DNA of 64,000 nt from an uncultured Flavobacteriaceae bacterium (GCA_947497245.1 CANMFO010000002.1:682001-746000); one strand, 5' to 3'; counted from the stretch's first letter, positions 51,864-61,125 are shown. The notes: generated by a model not told the origin, from the sequence alone. Translations and numbers: made by a program.

Positions 51864-53456
51864 TTATCTCGATAATATGGTTTCCGTTTGGTTCCATGCC
51901 GTACCGTTGAGGTGCAAAGGGGCGTTCGACTGTTTTTCTCCCGGAGTACTCCTACCGTTGGTAATGTAGGAGGCCATAAGTCCGTGTAGTTCTTCCACGA
52001 CCTCGGGATGCTTTCCATAAAGATTTTGTTGTTCCCCTGGATCATCTATCATGTGGTACAGTTGGAATTTGGGTAATTCTGCGATTTCCTTGTTATCCGG
52101 TCTCGGATCGCTCCAACCTCCAGAACCGGGACAAAAAACGAGTTTCCAAGGACCCCGGCGTATGGCAAAACTACCATTGATCGAATGGTGTACCGTCGCT
52201 TTCCGGGCGTATTTGCCGTCTTTGGAAGGCGCCAATAGTGGCATAAGGGAAAAACTGTCCTCACCCTCGTTTGCCGACAAGGACCGGTTGGTCAGCTCGG
52301 CACAAGTGGCTATAAGATCGGTCAGGCAGATGGTCTTATCGGAAATGGAATTGGGCTTGATCACAGCGGGCCACTTCACGATAAACGGTATGCGGTGACC
52401 CCCTTCAAAAATATCGGCCTTGTGGCCCCTGAAGCTGCCGCTCGGCCCATGGCCTTTTTCTGCCAAAAGCGGGAAATTGGCCTGAGGGGAGCAACCGTTG
52501 TCACTGGTAAAGACCAACATGGTGTTCTCGGACAGGCCTTGTTGGTCCAAGGCCTTTACCAATTGGCCGACGTAGTGGTCGACCATCATGACAAAATCAC
52601 CGTAGGGGTTGAGTCCGCTTTTGCCCTGCCATTCCGGTGTGGGCAGGATGGGCGTATGGGGGGAGGGTAAGGCCAGATACAGAAAAAATGGGGCGTCCCC
52701 CTTGGATTTCCCCTCGATATAGTCGATGGATTTTCCAAAGAAATTTGGGGTGACCTGGTCGTGGACAAAATCGGCAGCTGTGGGCCCTTTCCGCCACCAG
52801 GTATATTCTCCGGTATCTTCGGTGATGGTATCGACCACTGCGGTAGCCCTACCGTTTTCCACATATACATAGGGAGCCATATCCAGGGAGCCCGAATGTC
52901 CGTATGCATGGTCAAAACCCAGATCGTTCGGAGTGTTTTTTATTGGACCTTCAAAATCGATATTGTCGAAATCCTGGGGGTTCCAGCCTTCCCCATCAAG
53001 CGCCGTGGTGTCCTTCAGGGCCCAATCCCAGCCCAGGTGCCATTTGCCAATGAAGGCCGTTTGGTAACCCCCTTCCCTAAGAAGAGAGGCCACCGTGGTT
53101 CGCCCTTTTGGAATCAAGGCCCTGGACTTTCCGGTGAGCACTCCTTTTTTGAGTTCGCTCCGCCAGCTATAACGCCCTGTTAGAATGCCATATCGGGTAG
53201 GGGTACAGACCGCTGAGGGACTATGTGCATCCAGGAACTTCATTCCCATCGCCGCTAATCGGTCAATGTTTGGCGTGGGAATCTTTCCTTCCGGGTTAAA
53301 AGCGCCAATGTCACCATAGCCCAGATCATCGGCTAGGATGTACACAATGTTGGGCGGCCTTTCTTCTTTTTTTTTGGGTGTTTTTTGTTCCCCACAGGAT
53401 AGGAGGGACAGGACGGGAACCAAAAGTAGGCAAACGGAAATGTGAAGTGTACGCAT
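51864..53456 (-). CDS. S1-family arylsulfatase-like lipoprotein
   Basis: A 530-residue lipoprotein (C21, SLLSC). The catalytic motif is CTPTR (C84-R88) in AVCTPTRYGILTGRYSW. The metal pair D43/D44 is in LADDLGYGD, and the late metal site lies around VFTSDNGCSP. Length and sequence match S1 arylsulfatases acting on polysaccharides. It is the first gene of a three-gene - strand unit with a second sulfatase (10-base gap) and the GH29 fucosidase. Substrate specificity cannot be read off. Confidence 0.9.
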   Translation of the reverse strand: MRTLHISVCLLLVPVLSLLSCGEQKTPKKKEERPPNIVYILADDLGYGDIGAFNPEGKIPTPNIDRLAAMGMKFLDAHSPSAVCTPTRYGILTGRYSWRSELKKGVLTGKSRALIPKGRTTVASLLREGGYQTAFIGKWHLGWDWALKDTTALDGEGWNPQDFDNIDFEGPIKNTPNDLGFDHAYGHSGSLDMAPYVYVENGRATAVVDTITEDTGEYTWWRKGPTAADFVHDQVTPNFFGKSIDYIEGKSKGDAPFFLYLALPSPHTPILPTPEWQGKSGLNPYGDFVMMVDHYVGQLVKALDQQGLSENTMLVFTSDNGCSPQANFPLLAEKGHGPSGSFRGHKADIFEGGHRIPFIVKWPAVIKPNSISDKTICLTDLIATCAELTNRSLSANEGEDSFSLMPLLAPSKDGKYARKATVHHSINGSFAIRRGPWKLVFCPGSGGWSDPRPDNKEIAELPKFQLYHMIDDPGEQQNLYGKHPEVVEELHGLMASYITNGRSTPGEKQSNAPLHLNGTAWNQTETILSR

Positions 53457-53641
53457 GGTCAGGGTCGGTTTTATTGATGGCGGCCCTAAAATTAAGTAAT
53501 TCGAATCAAATTCCTACCGAATGTGAAAAAGTAAATGTTCCATATCGGGCCTGTCGCACATAGAACAAAAGCCAAGTAACCTAAATACGGTTTTGTGAAA
53601 AGTGGCTACCTTTATAATCCGACAAGATAAAAAGGCGGCCA

Positions 53642-55027
53642 TTGTATACGATTATTGACATAGAGACCACCGGAAACGGAATTAAGGGCAACCGGATCAC
53701 CGAAATCGCTATTTTCAAATATGACGGATTTGAGGTGGTGGAGGAGTTCACCTCCCTAGTGAACCCCGAATGCGAAATCCCTTATTTTATTACCGGGTTG
53801 ACCGGAATTGATAATGAAACGGTACGGGATGCCCCCAAATGGCATGAAATCGCCGCCAAGGTTTTGGAAATCACGGCGGATACCATTTTCGTGGCCCATA
53901 GCGTGAATTTTGATTACAACGTGATCAAAAACGAGTTCAAAAGCCTGGGCCTTGACTTTCGACGGAAAAAACTGTGCACGGTGCGTCTGTCCAGAAGGTT
54001 GATCCCGGGTTACCGCTCGTATAGCCTAGGGAAACTATGCTCCGCGCTGGAGATTCCCCTCACCGATCGGCATCGTGCCCGGGGAGATGCCCATGCGACC
54101 GTATTGTTGTTCAGAAAATTGTTGGGGACCGAAGGGGCCGAACAGGTATTCAAAACGTTTTTAAACGCCCGCTACCAAGAGGCCACTTTGCCGCCTTCCC
54201 TGCCGCGCGAGGCCTTTGAAAAATTACCTTCCAAACCAGGGGTCTATTATTTTAAGAACGCCGAGGGCAAGATCATCTACATTGGCAAGGCCATCAATAT
54301 CAAAAAAAGGGTATTGGGACATTTTTATGACAAGGCAACCAAGGAAGTTCGATTGTGCCGGGAAACGGCGGATATCGACTTTGTCCTGTCCGGTAGTGAA
54401 CTTTTGGCACTTCTTATGGAATCAGCGGAAATAAAGCATCACTTTCCCATATTCAACAGTGCCCAGAAAAGAACGGTGCAGCAGTACGGCATTTTTTCCT
54501 ATGAAGACAGGGCAGGTATTGTCCACCTTGCCTTCAACAAGCTGAAAATGGTCTCCAGACCTATTGCCATTTGTTATAACCCCACCGACAGCCGGGCCTA
54601 TCTGGAAAAAATCTGTAGGGACTTCAAACTCTGTCCCAAATTCTGTCATCTTCAGGAAAGCCCCGGTAGCTGTTCGCATTTCAGAATCACAGAGTGTCAT
54701 GGGGTATGTCGTGGGGAGGAGGACATTGCAATCTACAACGATCGGGTACAGGCGGCGATTGAAAATAGTCTGGCGGAAAGGGACCAGGACCTCTTGATCA
54801 GGGAAAAGGGCAGGACTCCGGAGGAAGATGCTTTCGTTATGATCAAAAATGGGCGTTACTGTGGTTACGGTTTTATCGAAAAGAAAATCCAGATACAAAG
54901 TGAGGGAGACCTTGAGGCTTATTTGATGCCACAAAAAAATACATTGGAAACACAACGGATCGTAAAATCGTACCTCGATAGGAATGAACATAGGGCCTCC
55001 GTACTGGAGGGCGGGACCATCGATTGA
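53642..55027 (+). CDS. DnaQ-like exonuclease fused to a GIY-YIG (UvrC-like) nuclease
   Basis: A 461-residue fusion. The N-terminal exonuclease (about 1-165) is a DEDDh type: D6/E8 in IIDIETTG, the aspartate in VAHSVNFDYNV, and HRARGDAHAT for the last His/Asp. The middle (about 200-280) is a GIY-YIG domain with GVYYFKNAEGKIIYIGKA. The C-terminal part has six or seven cysteines. The layout matches the DnaQ-UvrC/Cho-like proteins known in several Bacteroidota and actinobacteria, linked to DNA repair. The start is TTG at 53642, because residues MYTIIDIE are the natural beginning of the exonuclease fold and no ATG precedes. Confidence 0.85.
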   Translation: MYTIIDIETTGNGIKGNRITEIAIFKYDGFEVVEEFTSLVNPECEIPYFITGLTGIDNETVRDAPKWHEIAAKVLEITADTIFVAHSVNFDYNVIKNEFKSLGLDFRRKKLCTVRLSRRLIPGYRSYSLGKLCSALEIPLTDRHRARGDAHATVLLFRKLLGTEGAEQVFKTFLNARYQEATLPPSLPREAFEKLPSKPGVYYFKNAEGKIIYIGKAINIKKRVLGHFYDKATKEVRLCRETADIDFVLSGSELLALLMESAEIKHHFPIFNSAQKRTVQQYGIFSYEDRAGIVHLAFNKLKMVSRPIAICYNPTDSRAYLEKICRDFKLCPKFCHLQESPGSCSHFRITECHGVCRGEEDIAIYNDRVQAAIENSLAERDQDLLIREKGRTPEEDAFVMIKNGRYCGYGFIEKKIQIQSEGDLEAYLMPQKNTLETQRIVKSYLDRNEHRASVLEGGTID

Positions 55028-55031
55028 ACGT

Positions 55032-55127
55032 TCAATCGTTCATTTTCTTGTACATGTGTATGACAAAGAGCATCCAGACCATAAAGACAATGGCCACGAT
55101 AATGGAGTATAGCACTATAAAATCCAT
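55032..55127 (-). CDS. microprotein with one membrane helix
   Basis: A 31-residue frame: MDFIVLYSIIVAIVFMVWML, then FVIHMYKKMND. It is almost entirely one hydrophobic helix with a basic end. It is the last frame of the - strand sulfur module, more than 300 bases after the previous small gene. Size, clean start and stop, and composition resemble small membrane subunits; function unknown. Being so short it could be chance. Confidence 0.4.
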   Translation of the reverse strand: MDFIVLYSIIVAIVFMVWMLFVIHMYKKMND

Positions 55128-55449
55128 CGATGCGCGTTTAAATTTGTGGTCGTTGTGGAGGCTTGGCCACTTTTATGCCCGAAGGGTGACGGACCAGGGT
55201 CCCATCGGGAGGTGTTACCAGTCGGATTTGATCGTTTAAAAAGGCACTGAATTCGTAATGGAATTCCTGTTAAATATAATAAAATTCGGAGCGTTTTCCT
55301 ACTAAATCATTATGATTTTCTTAACATTTATAGAATTCCAAGGGATTTGCGCGTATTATTGATAAAATCTCAATAAAAATCGAAGGAGTCGTTGAAATAC
55401 CATGGCAAAAAATGCTGAAATAAACCGTTTCGTACCGATTGGAACAACT
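55128..55449. other. A/T-rich intergenic stretch
   Basis: No gene seen. It is A/T-rich, with a repeated hexamer GAATTC around a 6-base spacer (about 55249-55266). It might carry a promoter for the microprotein at 55032, but no perfect TAnnTTTG was found on the - strand. Confidence 0.4.
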
Positions 55450-55578
55450 TCAGTCCTTTTTTCCGCTATTCATGAAGTTGATCAGCACTACGATCAGGGC
55501 GATGACCACCGCCACGAACACACCGATCATTACAATACCATTTCCCCAGTTTACCAGAGGTAGCATACCATATCCCAT
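55450..55578 (-). CDS. microprotein with one membrane helix
   Basis: A 42-residue frame beginning MGYGMLPLVNWGNGIVMIGV, with one helix of about 20 residues and a basic tail MNSGKKD. Composition and length are those of small membrane accessory proteins. It is downstream of the DUF2892 gene on the same strand. Confidence 0.5.
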   Translation of the reverse strand: MGYGMLPLVNWGNGIVMIGVFVAVVIALIVVLINFMNSGKKD

Positions 55579-55759
55579 AATTTGCCGCTTTTTGATTTAC
55601 AATATCAAAGATATTTCCGCCTTCCTAGAAAAAACATGACAATGATCAGCGAAAATCCGGTTCTTTCAAATATAGGGGGACACTGACCGGGAAGGCTCCA
55701 AAAACATTTGGCCAAATGCGGGAAGGTACCCCGTATCCGCAAAACTTTTTTAAGGCGGG

Positions 55760-55972
55760 CTATTCCTTCCGCTTCGGCCCGCAGGTGTTCATTCCGAACA
55801 GGGCATACAAGGGACAAAAGCCGACAAGACCCGTTAAAATGAATATCGAGGCCAGGGCCAAAAAAATATAGGCCAAGGTACCGGAGACCACATTAAAATA
55901 AACCAGGAGTCCACCTATGACCGCAACAATCAGCCGGATCAATCGATCCGTTCTTCCCATATTCGTTTTCAT
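55760..55972 (-). CDS. DUF2892 (YgaP-like) membrane protein
   Basis: A 70-residue membrane protein. It begins MKTNMGRTDRLIRLIVA, the typical DUF2892 opening, and has two helices (about 12-27 and 32-50). The ending CPLYALFGMNTCGPKRKE has the conserved Cys and the C-x-P-L-Y-A-L-x-G-x-x-T-C block. In YgaP the domain is fused to rhodanese; here the rhodanese is in a separate gene upstream. It probably anchors or transports sulfur species. ATG 55972 is preferred to a longer frame start at 55996. Confidence 0.8.
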   Translation of the reverse strand: MKTNMGRTDRLIRLIVAVIGGLLVYFNVVSGTLAYIFLALASIFILTGLVGFCPLYALFGMNTCGPKRKE

Positions 55973-56060
55973 ATCAATACCATATCGGTTTAACAATCAA
56001 CATTGGCCAAATACCTTGGCCCCCATCGCCCAACGCAGGATCACATTCGGGTATGCGGTT

Positions 56061-56159
56061 TTAGCGCAAAAGATACTCGATGAAAACTACCGCGCCAGAA
56101 ACAATGCCCAGACATATGACGCATACCAGCACCAATTTCATGACTTTGCTCAACCGCAT
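56061..56159 (-). CDS. microprotein with one membrane helix
   Basis: A 32-residue frame starting MRLSKVMKLVLVCVICLGIV and ending SGAVVFIEYLLR. A basic N-terminus is followed by one hydrophobic helix. It lies between the persulfide dioxygenase and DUF2892 genes in the same direction. It could be a small subunit or a chance frame. Confidence 0.45.
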   Translation of the reverse strand: MRLSKVMKLVLVCVICLGIVSGAVVFIEYLLR

Positions 56160-56202
56160 GTTTAAAGATATGTACTGTTCGACAGATTAAATATGACCAT
56201 CA

Positions 56203-57618
56203 TCATTTCTGTTGGGTGGTGGGGCATACGTAGTCCGTCACCGCCGCTCCCTCTTTCTTAAGGGCCCCAAAACCGCCTTCAATATTGATCAGGTTGTGAA
56301 TGCCCCTACTTTTCAGGATCGACGCGGCGATGACCGATCGGTACCCTCCGGCACAATGTACATAAAAATCTTGATTATCAGGAAATTCCGTCATGTGATC
56401 GTTCAGAAAACCCAAAGGGGCATTGGTCGCATCTACAAGATGTTCCGATACATATTCACTTTCCTTGCGCACATCAAAAAGAGCGGCCTTGGTCTTGTCG
56501 ATTTCTTGTTTGGATTCTGCCGCGGATAGGGAATTGACCTTATCATACTCCATCCCGGCCTTTTTCCAGGCTTCGAACCCACCTTTTAAATAGCCGATGG
56601 TGCCATCAAAACCTACCCGGGACAAACGGGTGATGGCCTCTTTCTCCAGCCCTTCCGGTGCCACCAACAGGATAGGCTGCTTTACATCGGCGACCAGGGC
56701 ACCTACCCAGGGGGCAAAATCCCCATTTAAACCGATAAAAATAGAACGGGGGACGTGGCCCTTTACAAATTCGTCCTGATGGCGTACGTCCAAAACTATT
56801 GCGCCGGTATCGTTGGCGGCGATCTCAAGGGCTTCCGGGGTCAAGGCTGTGGTGCCCCTGTTGAGCACATCGCCAATATCCTCATACCCCTCTTTGTTCA
56901 TCTTTACATTGAGCGGAAAATATTTTGGGGGAGGTAACAGGCCGTCGGTCACTTCTCTTACGAACTCCTCCTTGGTCATATCGGCGCGTAGGGCGTAGTT
57001 CATTTTTTTTTGATTGCCCAGGGTGTCAACCGTTTCCTTCATCATGTTCTTCCCACAGGCCGAACCTGCGCCATGGGCCGGATATACGATTACCTCGTCC
57101 CCAAGGGGCATTATTTTGTTCCTTAAACTATCATAGAGTATTCCCGCTAGGTCTTCCTGGGTCATATTGGCCGCTTTTTGGGCTAGATCGGGCCTTCCCA
57201 CATCTCCCAAAAACAAAGTGTCTCCCGAAAAAATGGCATGATCTTTTCCCTTTCGGTCCTGTAGGAGATACGTAGTGCTTTCCATGGTATGTCCGGGGGT
57301 GTGCAGCACCCGTATGGTCAGATCCCCCAAGGGGAACTCCTGTTGGTCATGGGCAATAATGGCCTCAAAGGAAGGATTGGCGTTCGGCCCGAAAATGATG
57401 GGTGCACCGGTCTTCTTGGACAGCGTGACATGGCCGCTTACAAAATCGGCATGAAAATGGGTCTCAAAGATATATTTGATCTTGGCCTTGTCGTTTTTTG
57501 CTCTTTTTATATAGGGTTCCACCTCCCGCAAGGGATCTATGATGGCCACTTCACCATTGCTTTCTATGTAGTAGGCCCCTTGGGCAAGACATCCTGTATA
57601 AATCTGTTCTATGTTCAT
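56203..57618 (-). CDS. persulfide dioxygenase-rhodanese fusion (CstB-like)
   Basis: A 471-residue fusion of sulfide detoxification. The MBL-fold dioxygenase (about 1-240) has THFHADFVSGH (53-63), VLHTPGHTMES and FSGDTLF, which fit a mono-iron centre of the ETHE1/persulfide dioxygenase type. The first rhodanese domain (about 260-350) lacks the active cysteine, with APEG at that place. The second (about 365-465) has the cysteine in VHCAGGYRS. This layout matches CstB and related proteins that oxidise persulfides to sulfite or thiosulfate. It lies 63 bases after the SulP gene in the same direction. Confidence 0.88.
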   Translation of the reverse strand: MNIEQIYTGCLAQGAYYIESNGEVAIIDPLREVEPYIKRAKNDKAKIKYIFETHFHADFVSGHVTLSKKTGAPIIFGPNANPSFEAIIAHDQQEFPLGDLTIRVLHTPGHTMESTTYLLQDRKGKDHAIFSGDTLFLGDVGRPDLAQKAANMTQEDLAGILYDSLRNKIMPLGDEVIVYPAHGAGSACGKNMMKETVDTLGNQKKMNYALRADMTKEEFVREVTDGLLPPPKYFPLNVKMNKEGYEDIGDVLNRGTTALTPEALEIAANDTGAIVLDVRHQDEFVKGHVPRSIFIGLNGDFAPWVGALVADVKQPILLVAPEGLEKEAITRLSRVGFDGTIGYLKGGFEAWKKAGMEYDKVNSLSAAESKQEIDKTKAALFDVRKESEYVSEHLVDATNAPLGFLNDHMTEFPDNQDFYVHCAGGYRSVIAASILKSRGIHNLINIEGGFGALKKEGAAVTDYVCPTTQQK

Positions 57619-57681
57619 GTTTCCTATGTTTTGATTCGTGATATAAAAATAGGGTTATTCCGTGTTGTTCAACGGCAAGGG

Positions 57682-59406
57682 TTATCCCGTCCTGTTTTGG
57701 TGTGCGACCTTGCCCTGTAGATCGGAAGGCGATTTGGGGTCATCAAAGTATGCCACGGCCTCCTTTGTCTTTACAAAGAGGTGTTCTTTTTTCAGCGCGT
57801 CTATGATTCTACTGCTGTAGATGATGTCGCGGGCCGGACCAATGGCCCCAGCGATATAAAATTGGAGCCCCAAGCGATGCATTTCCGCTATGACCCTTAC
57901 CAAGGTTTTTGCGCCAGTGGAATCGATGTAGTTGATCGCTTCCGCGTTCAATACGACCCCTTTTAGCGCATCGCCTTTGTCCTTAATGTGCCGAAGCAGT
58001 TGATTTTTAAAATAGTCGGAGTTGCCAAAATAAAGCTGTGCGTCGAATCTAAGGATGAGCAGGTCTTCGCGGACAACCACTTCATCCCCAAATCGATTCA
58101 CGTTCTTGTAATACTCCGAATTACGGATGTTGCCCAGCACGGCAAAATGGGGATTGGAGGTGCGGTAGACCATCAGAAGCAGTGAAAACAGCACCCCGAT
58201 CAAAATACCTTCCTTTATCCCAACGAACAAGGTGGCCAGGAAAGTGGCCAACAGCACCATAAACTCATCCTTTCTATGTTTCCACAGACCTGCTGGATAG
58301 GGAATATCGATCAAACCAAAGACGGAGACCATAATGATACTCGCCAATACGGCATTGGGCAGGTAGTAAAAAAGGGGCGTTAGAAACAAGAGCGTCAGTA
58401 GTACCAAGCCCGCACTGATGACAGAGGCCAGGTTTGTCCTGCCACCCCCCTCGGAGTTAATGGCCGATCTTGAAAAGCTGGCGGTCGAAATGAAGGATTG
58501 AAAAAAGGAACCTACCATATTCGAAGCGCCCAGGGCCACCAACTCCTGGTTGGCCCTGATATGATCGGTACCATTCTTTTCTTCCAGGGCCTTCCCGATC
58601 GATATGGTCTCCAAATAACCCACTAAGGCCAGGGTAAGGGCAATGGGCCAGATATCCAGCACATTCTTAAGATTGATGGCCGGAACGGCAAAGGGGGGCA
58701 AGCCAGTGGGTACCGTGCCCACAATTTTTACCCCATAGGCCTGTAGATCGAGGTAGTAGACCATTAAAATGCCCAATAGAACCACAAGGAGCACTGCTGG
58801 GATCCGGCGATCGATCTTCCTGAAAAAAATGATGATGGCAATACCAGCGAGCCCAATTCCCAAATCGTACATATTGGTCCCTCCCAGTTTTTGGATCGCG
58901 TTCAGGACCAATTGATGGAATTGGTTGCTTCCTTGGATATCGACTCCGAACAGATGCTTCAGTTGACTAAAAATGATGATCACCGCCGCTCCGGAGGTGA
59001 AGCCACTGATGACCGGTTTGGACAAAAAGTTGACCAAGAACCCCATTCTAAAAAGGCCCAATATAAATTGAATGGCTCCTACCATAAAGGCGAGCACAAG
59101 GGCCATTCCTATATACTCCTCCACTCCGACCAATGACAGGGCTCCCAAACCGGCGGCCACCAAAATGGAATCCATGGCCACCGGACCCATGGCCACCTGT
59201 CGGGATGTGCCCAAAAGGGCGTACACCAATAGGGGTACCAATGAAGCGTACAGGCCGTATACCGGGGGAAGACCTGCAATCATGGCATAGGCCATTCCCT
59301 GTGGGATCAAAACAATACCTACCGTAAGTCCGGCAACCAGATCCTTGGTGAAATCCCCTTTTTTATAATGGGGCAACCATCCTAGGAAGGGAAGGAATTT
59401 TTGCAT
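57682..59406 (-). CDS. SulP-family anion transporter with STAS domain
   Basis: A 574-residue inner-membrane protein with about 11-14 helices in the first 420 residues. The family motif is present in IPQGMAYAMIAGLPPVYGLY (about 36-55), and the GSFFQSFISTASFSRSAIN block is at about 300. A STAS domain covers about 440-560, with the phosphorylation-type IDSTG. SulP proteins move sulfate, bicarbonate or other anions. It is the first gene of the module with the persulfide dioxygenase. A perfect -7 element ends 4 bases before the ATG, so the mRNA may be leaderless. Confidence 0.88.
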   Translation of the reverse strand: MQKFLPFLGWLPHYKKGDFTKDLVAGLTVGIVLIPQGMAYAMIAGLPPVYGLYASLVPLLVYALLGTSRQVAMGPVAMDSILVAAGLGALSLVGVEEYIGMALVLAFMVGAIQFILGLFRMGFLVNFLSKPVISGFTSGAAVIIIFSQLKHLFGVDIQGSNQFHQLVLNAIQKLGGTNMYDLGIGLAGIAIIIFFRKIDRRIPAVLLVVLLGILMVYYLDLQAYGVKIVGTVPTGLPPFAVPAINLKNVLDIWPIALTLALVGYLETISIGKALEEKNGTDHIRANQELVALGASNMVGSFFQSFISTASFSRSAINSEGGGRTNLASVISAGLVLLTLLFLTPLFYYLPNAVLASIIMVSVFGLIDIPYPAGLWKHRKDEFMVLLATFLATLFVGIKEGILIGVLFSLLLMVYRTSNPHFAVLGNIRNSEYYKNVNRFGDEVVVREDLLILRFDAQLYFGNSDYFKNQLLRHIKDKGDALKGVVLNAEAINYIDSTGAKTLVRVIAEMHRLGLQFYIAGAIGPARDIIYSSRIIDALKKEHLFVKTKEAVAYFDDPKSPSDLQGKVAHQNRTG

Positions 59407-59410
59407 GGGG

Positions 59411-59418
59411 CAAAGGTA
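59411..59418 (-). promoter_or_regulatory. -7 promoter element of the sulP operon
   Basis: The - strand reads TACCTTTG, a perfect TAnnTTTG, and CCCC separates it from the ATG. Transcription would begin about at the start codon. The inverted repeat at 59439-59456 covers its -33 region. Confidence 0.5.
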
Positions 59419-59438
59419 CTTTAAAAACTACAGCTGAA

Positions 59439-59456
59439 AGGTAACATGGGTTACCT
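59439..59456. promoter_or_regulatory. palindromic candidate operator upstream of sulP
   Basis: AGGTAAC-ATGG-GTTACCT is a perfect seven-pair inverted repeat, 21-38 bases upstream of the -7 element, thus over the -33 site. Its placement suggests repression or activation of the sulP operon. It might also act as a weak terminator for the sulfatase upstream, since a few T bases follow on the - strand. Confidence 0.45.
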
Positions 59457-59505
59457 AGGTGGGCGGGGTTCAAATATCCCGTCCACACCGGACTTTTACG
59501 GCCGA

Positions 59506-61125
59506 TCATTGTTCCGATGACGGGGCGATCCATCCTTTATCCCTATAGATCTGGATGTACTGATCGCTTAGTGCCTCCGAATCGCCATATTTCTTTCGAA
59601 GTCCCTCCAACTTTTGTTTCAACTCCTCGACCACGGCTGCATGCTGTGGATTCCCGTAAAGATTATGGAGTTCCTGCGGGTCTTGAGATCGATCATAGAG
59701 TTCCCATTCATCCACATCGTAGTAAAAATGGATTAATTTATAGTCCTTGGTGGCAATTCCATAGTGCCTCTTCACCGCATGTTCAGCAGGATATTCATAA
59801 TAATGGTAGTAGACTGCCTCCCGGTCCCACATCTCTTTTTTCCCTCTAAGAAGGGGGACCAGGCTTTCCCCCTGCATGTCTTCCGGGGAAACGATTCCGG
59901 CGACTTCCAGAAAGGTCTGGGCAAAATCCAGGTTCTGTACCATTTCATCCTCCGTGGTGCCGGGGCCGATTACATTCGGCCAACGGATCAATAAAGGGGT
60001 CTTAAAAGATTCCTCGTACATAAAACGTTTATCGAACCAGCCATGTTCGCCCAGGTAAAACCCTTGATCCGAAGTATAAACGACCAAAGTATTGTCGCTC
60101 AGGTCTTCACGATCTAAATAATCCAGAAGTCTGCCCACATTTTCATCCACCGCGGCAATGGTTCCTAGATAATCCTGCATATAGCGTTGGTATTTCCAGA
60201 CCATTAGCGTGGAATCGCCCATACTGGGATACTGTTTTTTAAATGCCTCGTTTATGGGCCCATAAACAGAATCCCACGATGTCTTTTGGTCCGATGTCAT
60301 GCGCTCCAGGGGATCGAACAGTTTACGGTCCTTGATTTTTAGTGCTTCGATAACCTCCGGAAACACTTTGTTGTCATAGTTCAGTATCATATGCTCCAAA
60401 ATGTTCATCTCCGCGGTTTTCGCTGCCTCGCCCCGTGTATCATAGGTGTCGAATAGGGTGGGGGGAATAGGGAAGGTCTTTTGCGTGAAGGTGGTGTAGT
60501 GCCGTTTTGCCGGCAACCATGAGCGATGGGGCGCCTTGTGCAGATACATTAGCAGAAAGGGTCTGGCAGTATCCCTTCGTTTCTCCATCCAATCCAAGGT
60601 GAGGTCGGTAATAATGTCCGTTACATAACCCGTTATGGTGGTGTCCCCTTTTGCCGTGATAAACTTTGGATTGTAATAATCGCCTTGTCCGGGAAGGATC
60701 TTAAACTCATCAAAACCTTTGGGATTGTTCCCGAAATGAAGCTTTCCGAACATGGCTGTTTGGTAGCCCGCCCCTTTTAGTAGTTGCGGAAAGGTTATGT
60801 TGGTGGTGTCGAAGGGGGATAGATTGTCGATCTTCCCGTTGATATGGGAGTGTTTTCCGGTGAGGATCACGGCCCTTGAAGGGGCGCAGATGGAATTCGT
60901 GACACTGGCATTGGTAAAGAGCATGCCCTCCTTGGCGATCCTGTCGATATGGGGGGTGTGGATCAACTGCTTGTTATAGGCACTTATGGCTTGATACGCA
61001 TGGTCATCGGACATGATGAACACAATATTGGGCCGTGTCGATATCTTTTTGGCGGGAGGGGTCTTTTTACAGGAAAGACAGAAAATGAACGAGAAAACAA
61101 AAACAAGGAGTTTGGCGGACTTCAT
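59506..61125 (-). CDS. S1-family sulfatase lipoprotein
   Basis: A 539-residue lipoprotein (C19, CLSC). The catalytic motif is CAPSR (C80-R84) in ICAPSRAVILTGKHSHING. Metal ligands D40/D41 are in IMSDDHAYQA, and the later metal site is around VVYTSDQGFYLGEHGWFDKR. The sequence is closer to choline-sulfatase/heparan-type S1 enzymes than the two sulfatases at 50.3-53.5 kb. It stands alone between the sulP module and the DUF3857 gene, all on the - strand. It needs a formylglycine-generating enzyme from outside the window. Confidence 0.88.
   Translation of the reverse strand: MKSAKLLVFVFSFIFCLSCKKTPPAKKISTRPNIVFIMSDDHAYQAISAYNKQLIHTPHIDRIAKEGMLFTNASVTNSICAPSRAVILTGKHSHINGKIDNLSPFDTTNITFPQLLKGAGYQTAMFGKLHFGNNPKGFDEFKILPGQGDYYNPKFITAKGDTTITGYVTDIITDLTLDWMEKRRDTARPFLLMYLHKAPHRSWLPAKRHYTTFTQKTFPIPPTLFDTYDTRGEAAKTAEMNILEHMILNYDNKVFPEVIEALKIKDRKLFDPLERMTSDQKTSWDSVYGPINEAFKKQYPSMGDSTLMVWKYQRYMQDYLGTIAAVDENVGRLLDYLDREDLSDNTLVVYTSDQGFYLGEHGWFDKRFMYEESFKTPLLIRWPNVIGPGTTEDEMVQNLDFAQTFLEVAGIVSPEDMQGESLVPLLRGKKEMWDREAVYYHYYEYPAEHAVKRHYGIATKDYKLIHFYYDVDEWELYDRSQDPQELHNLYGNPQHAAVVEELKQKLEGLRKKYGDSEALSDQYIQIYRDKGWIAPSSEQ

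Noticed and set aside
55401-55562. Forward frame starting at an ATG near 55401
   Set aside because: It is antisense to the microprotein at 55450-55578 and has a His/Asp-rich, low-likelihood composition.
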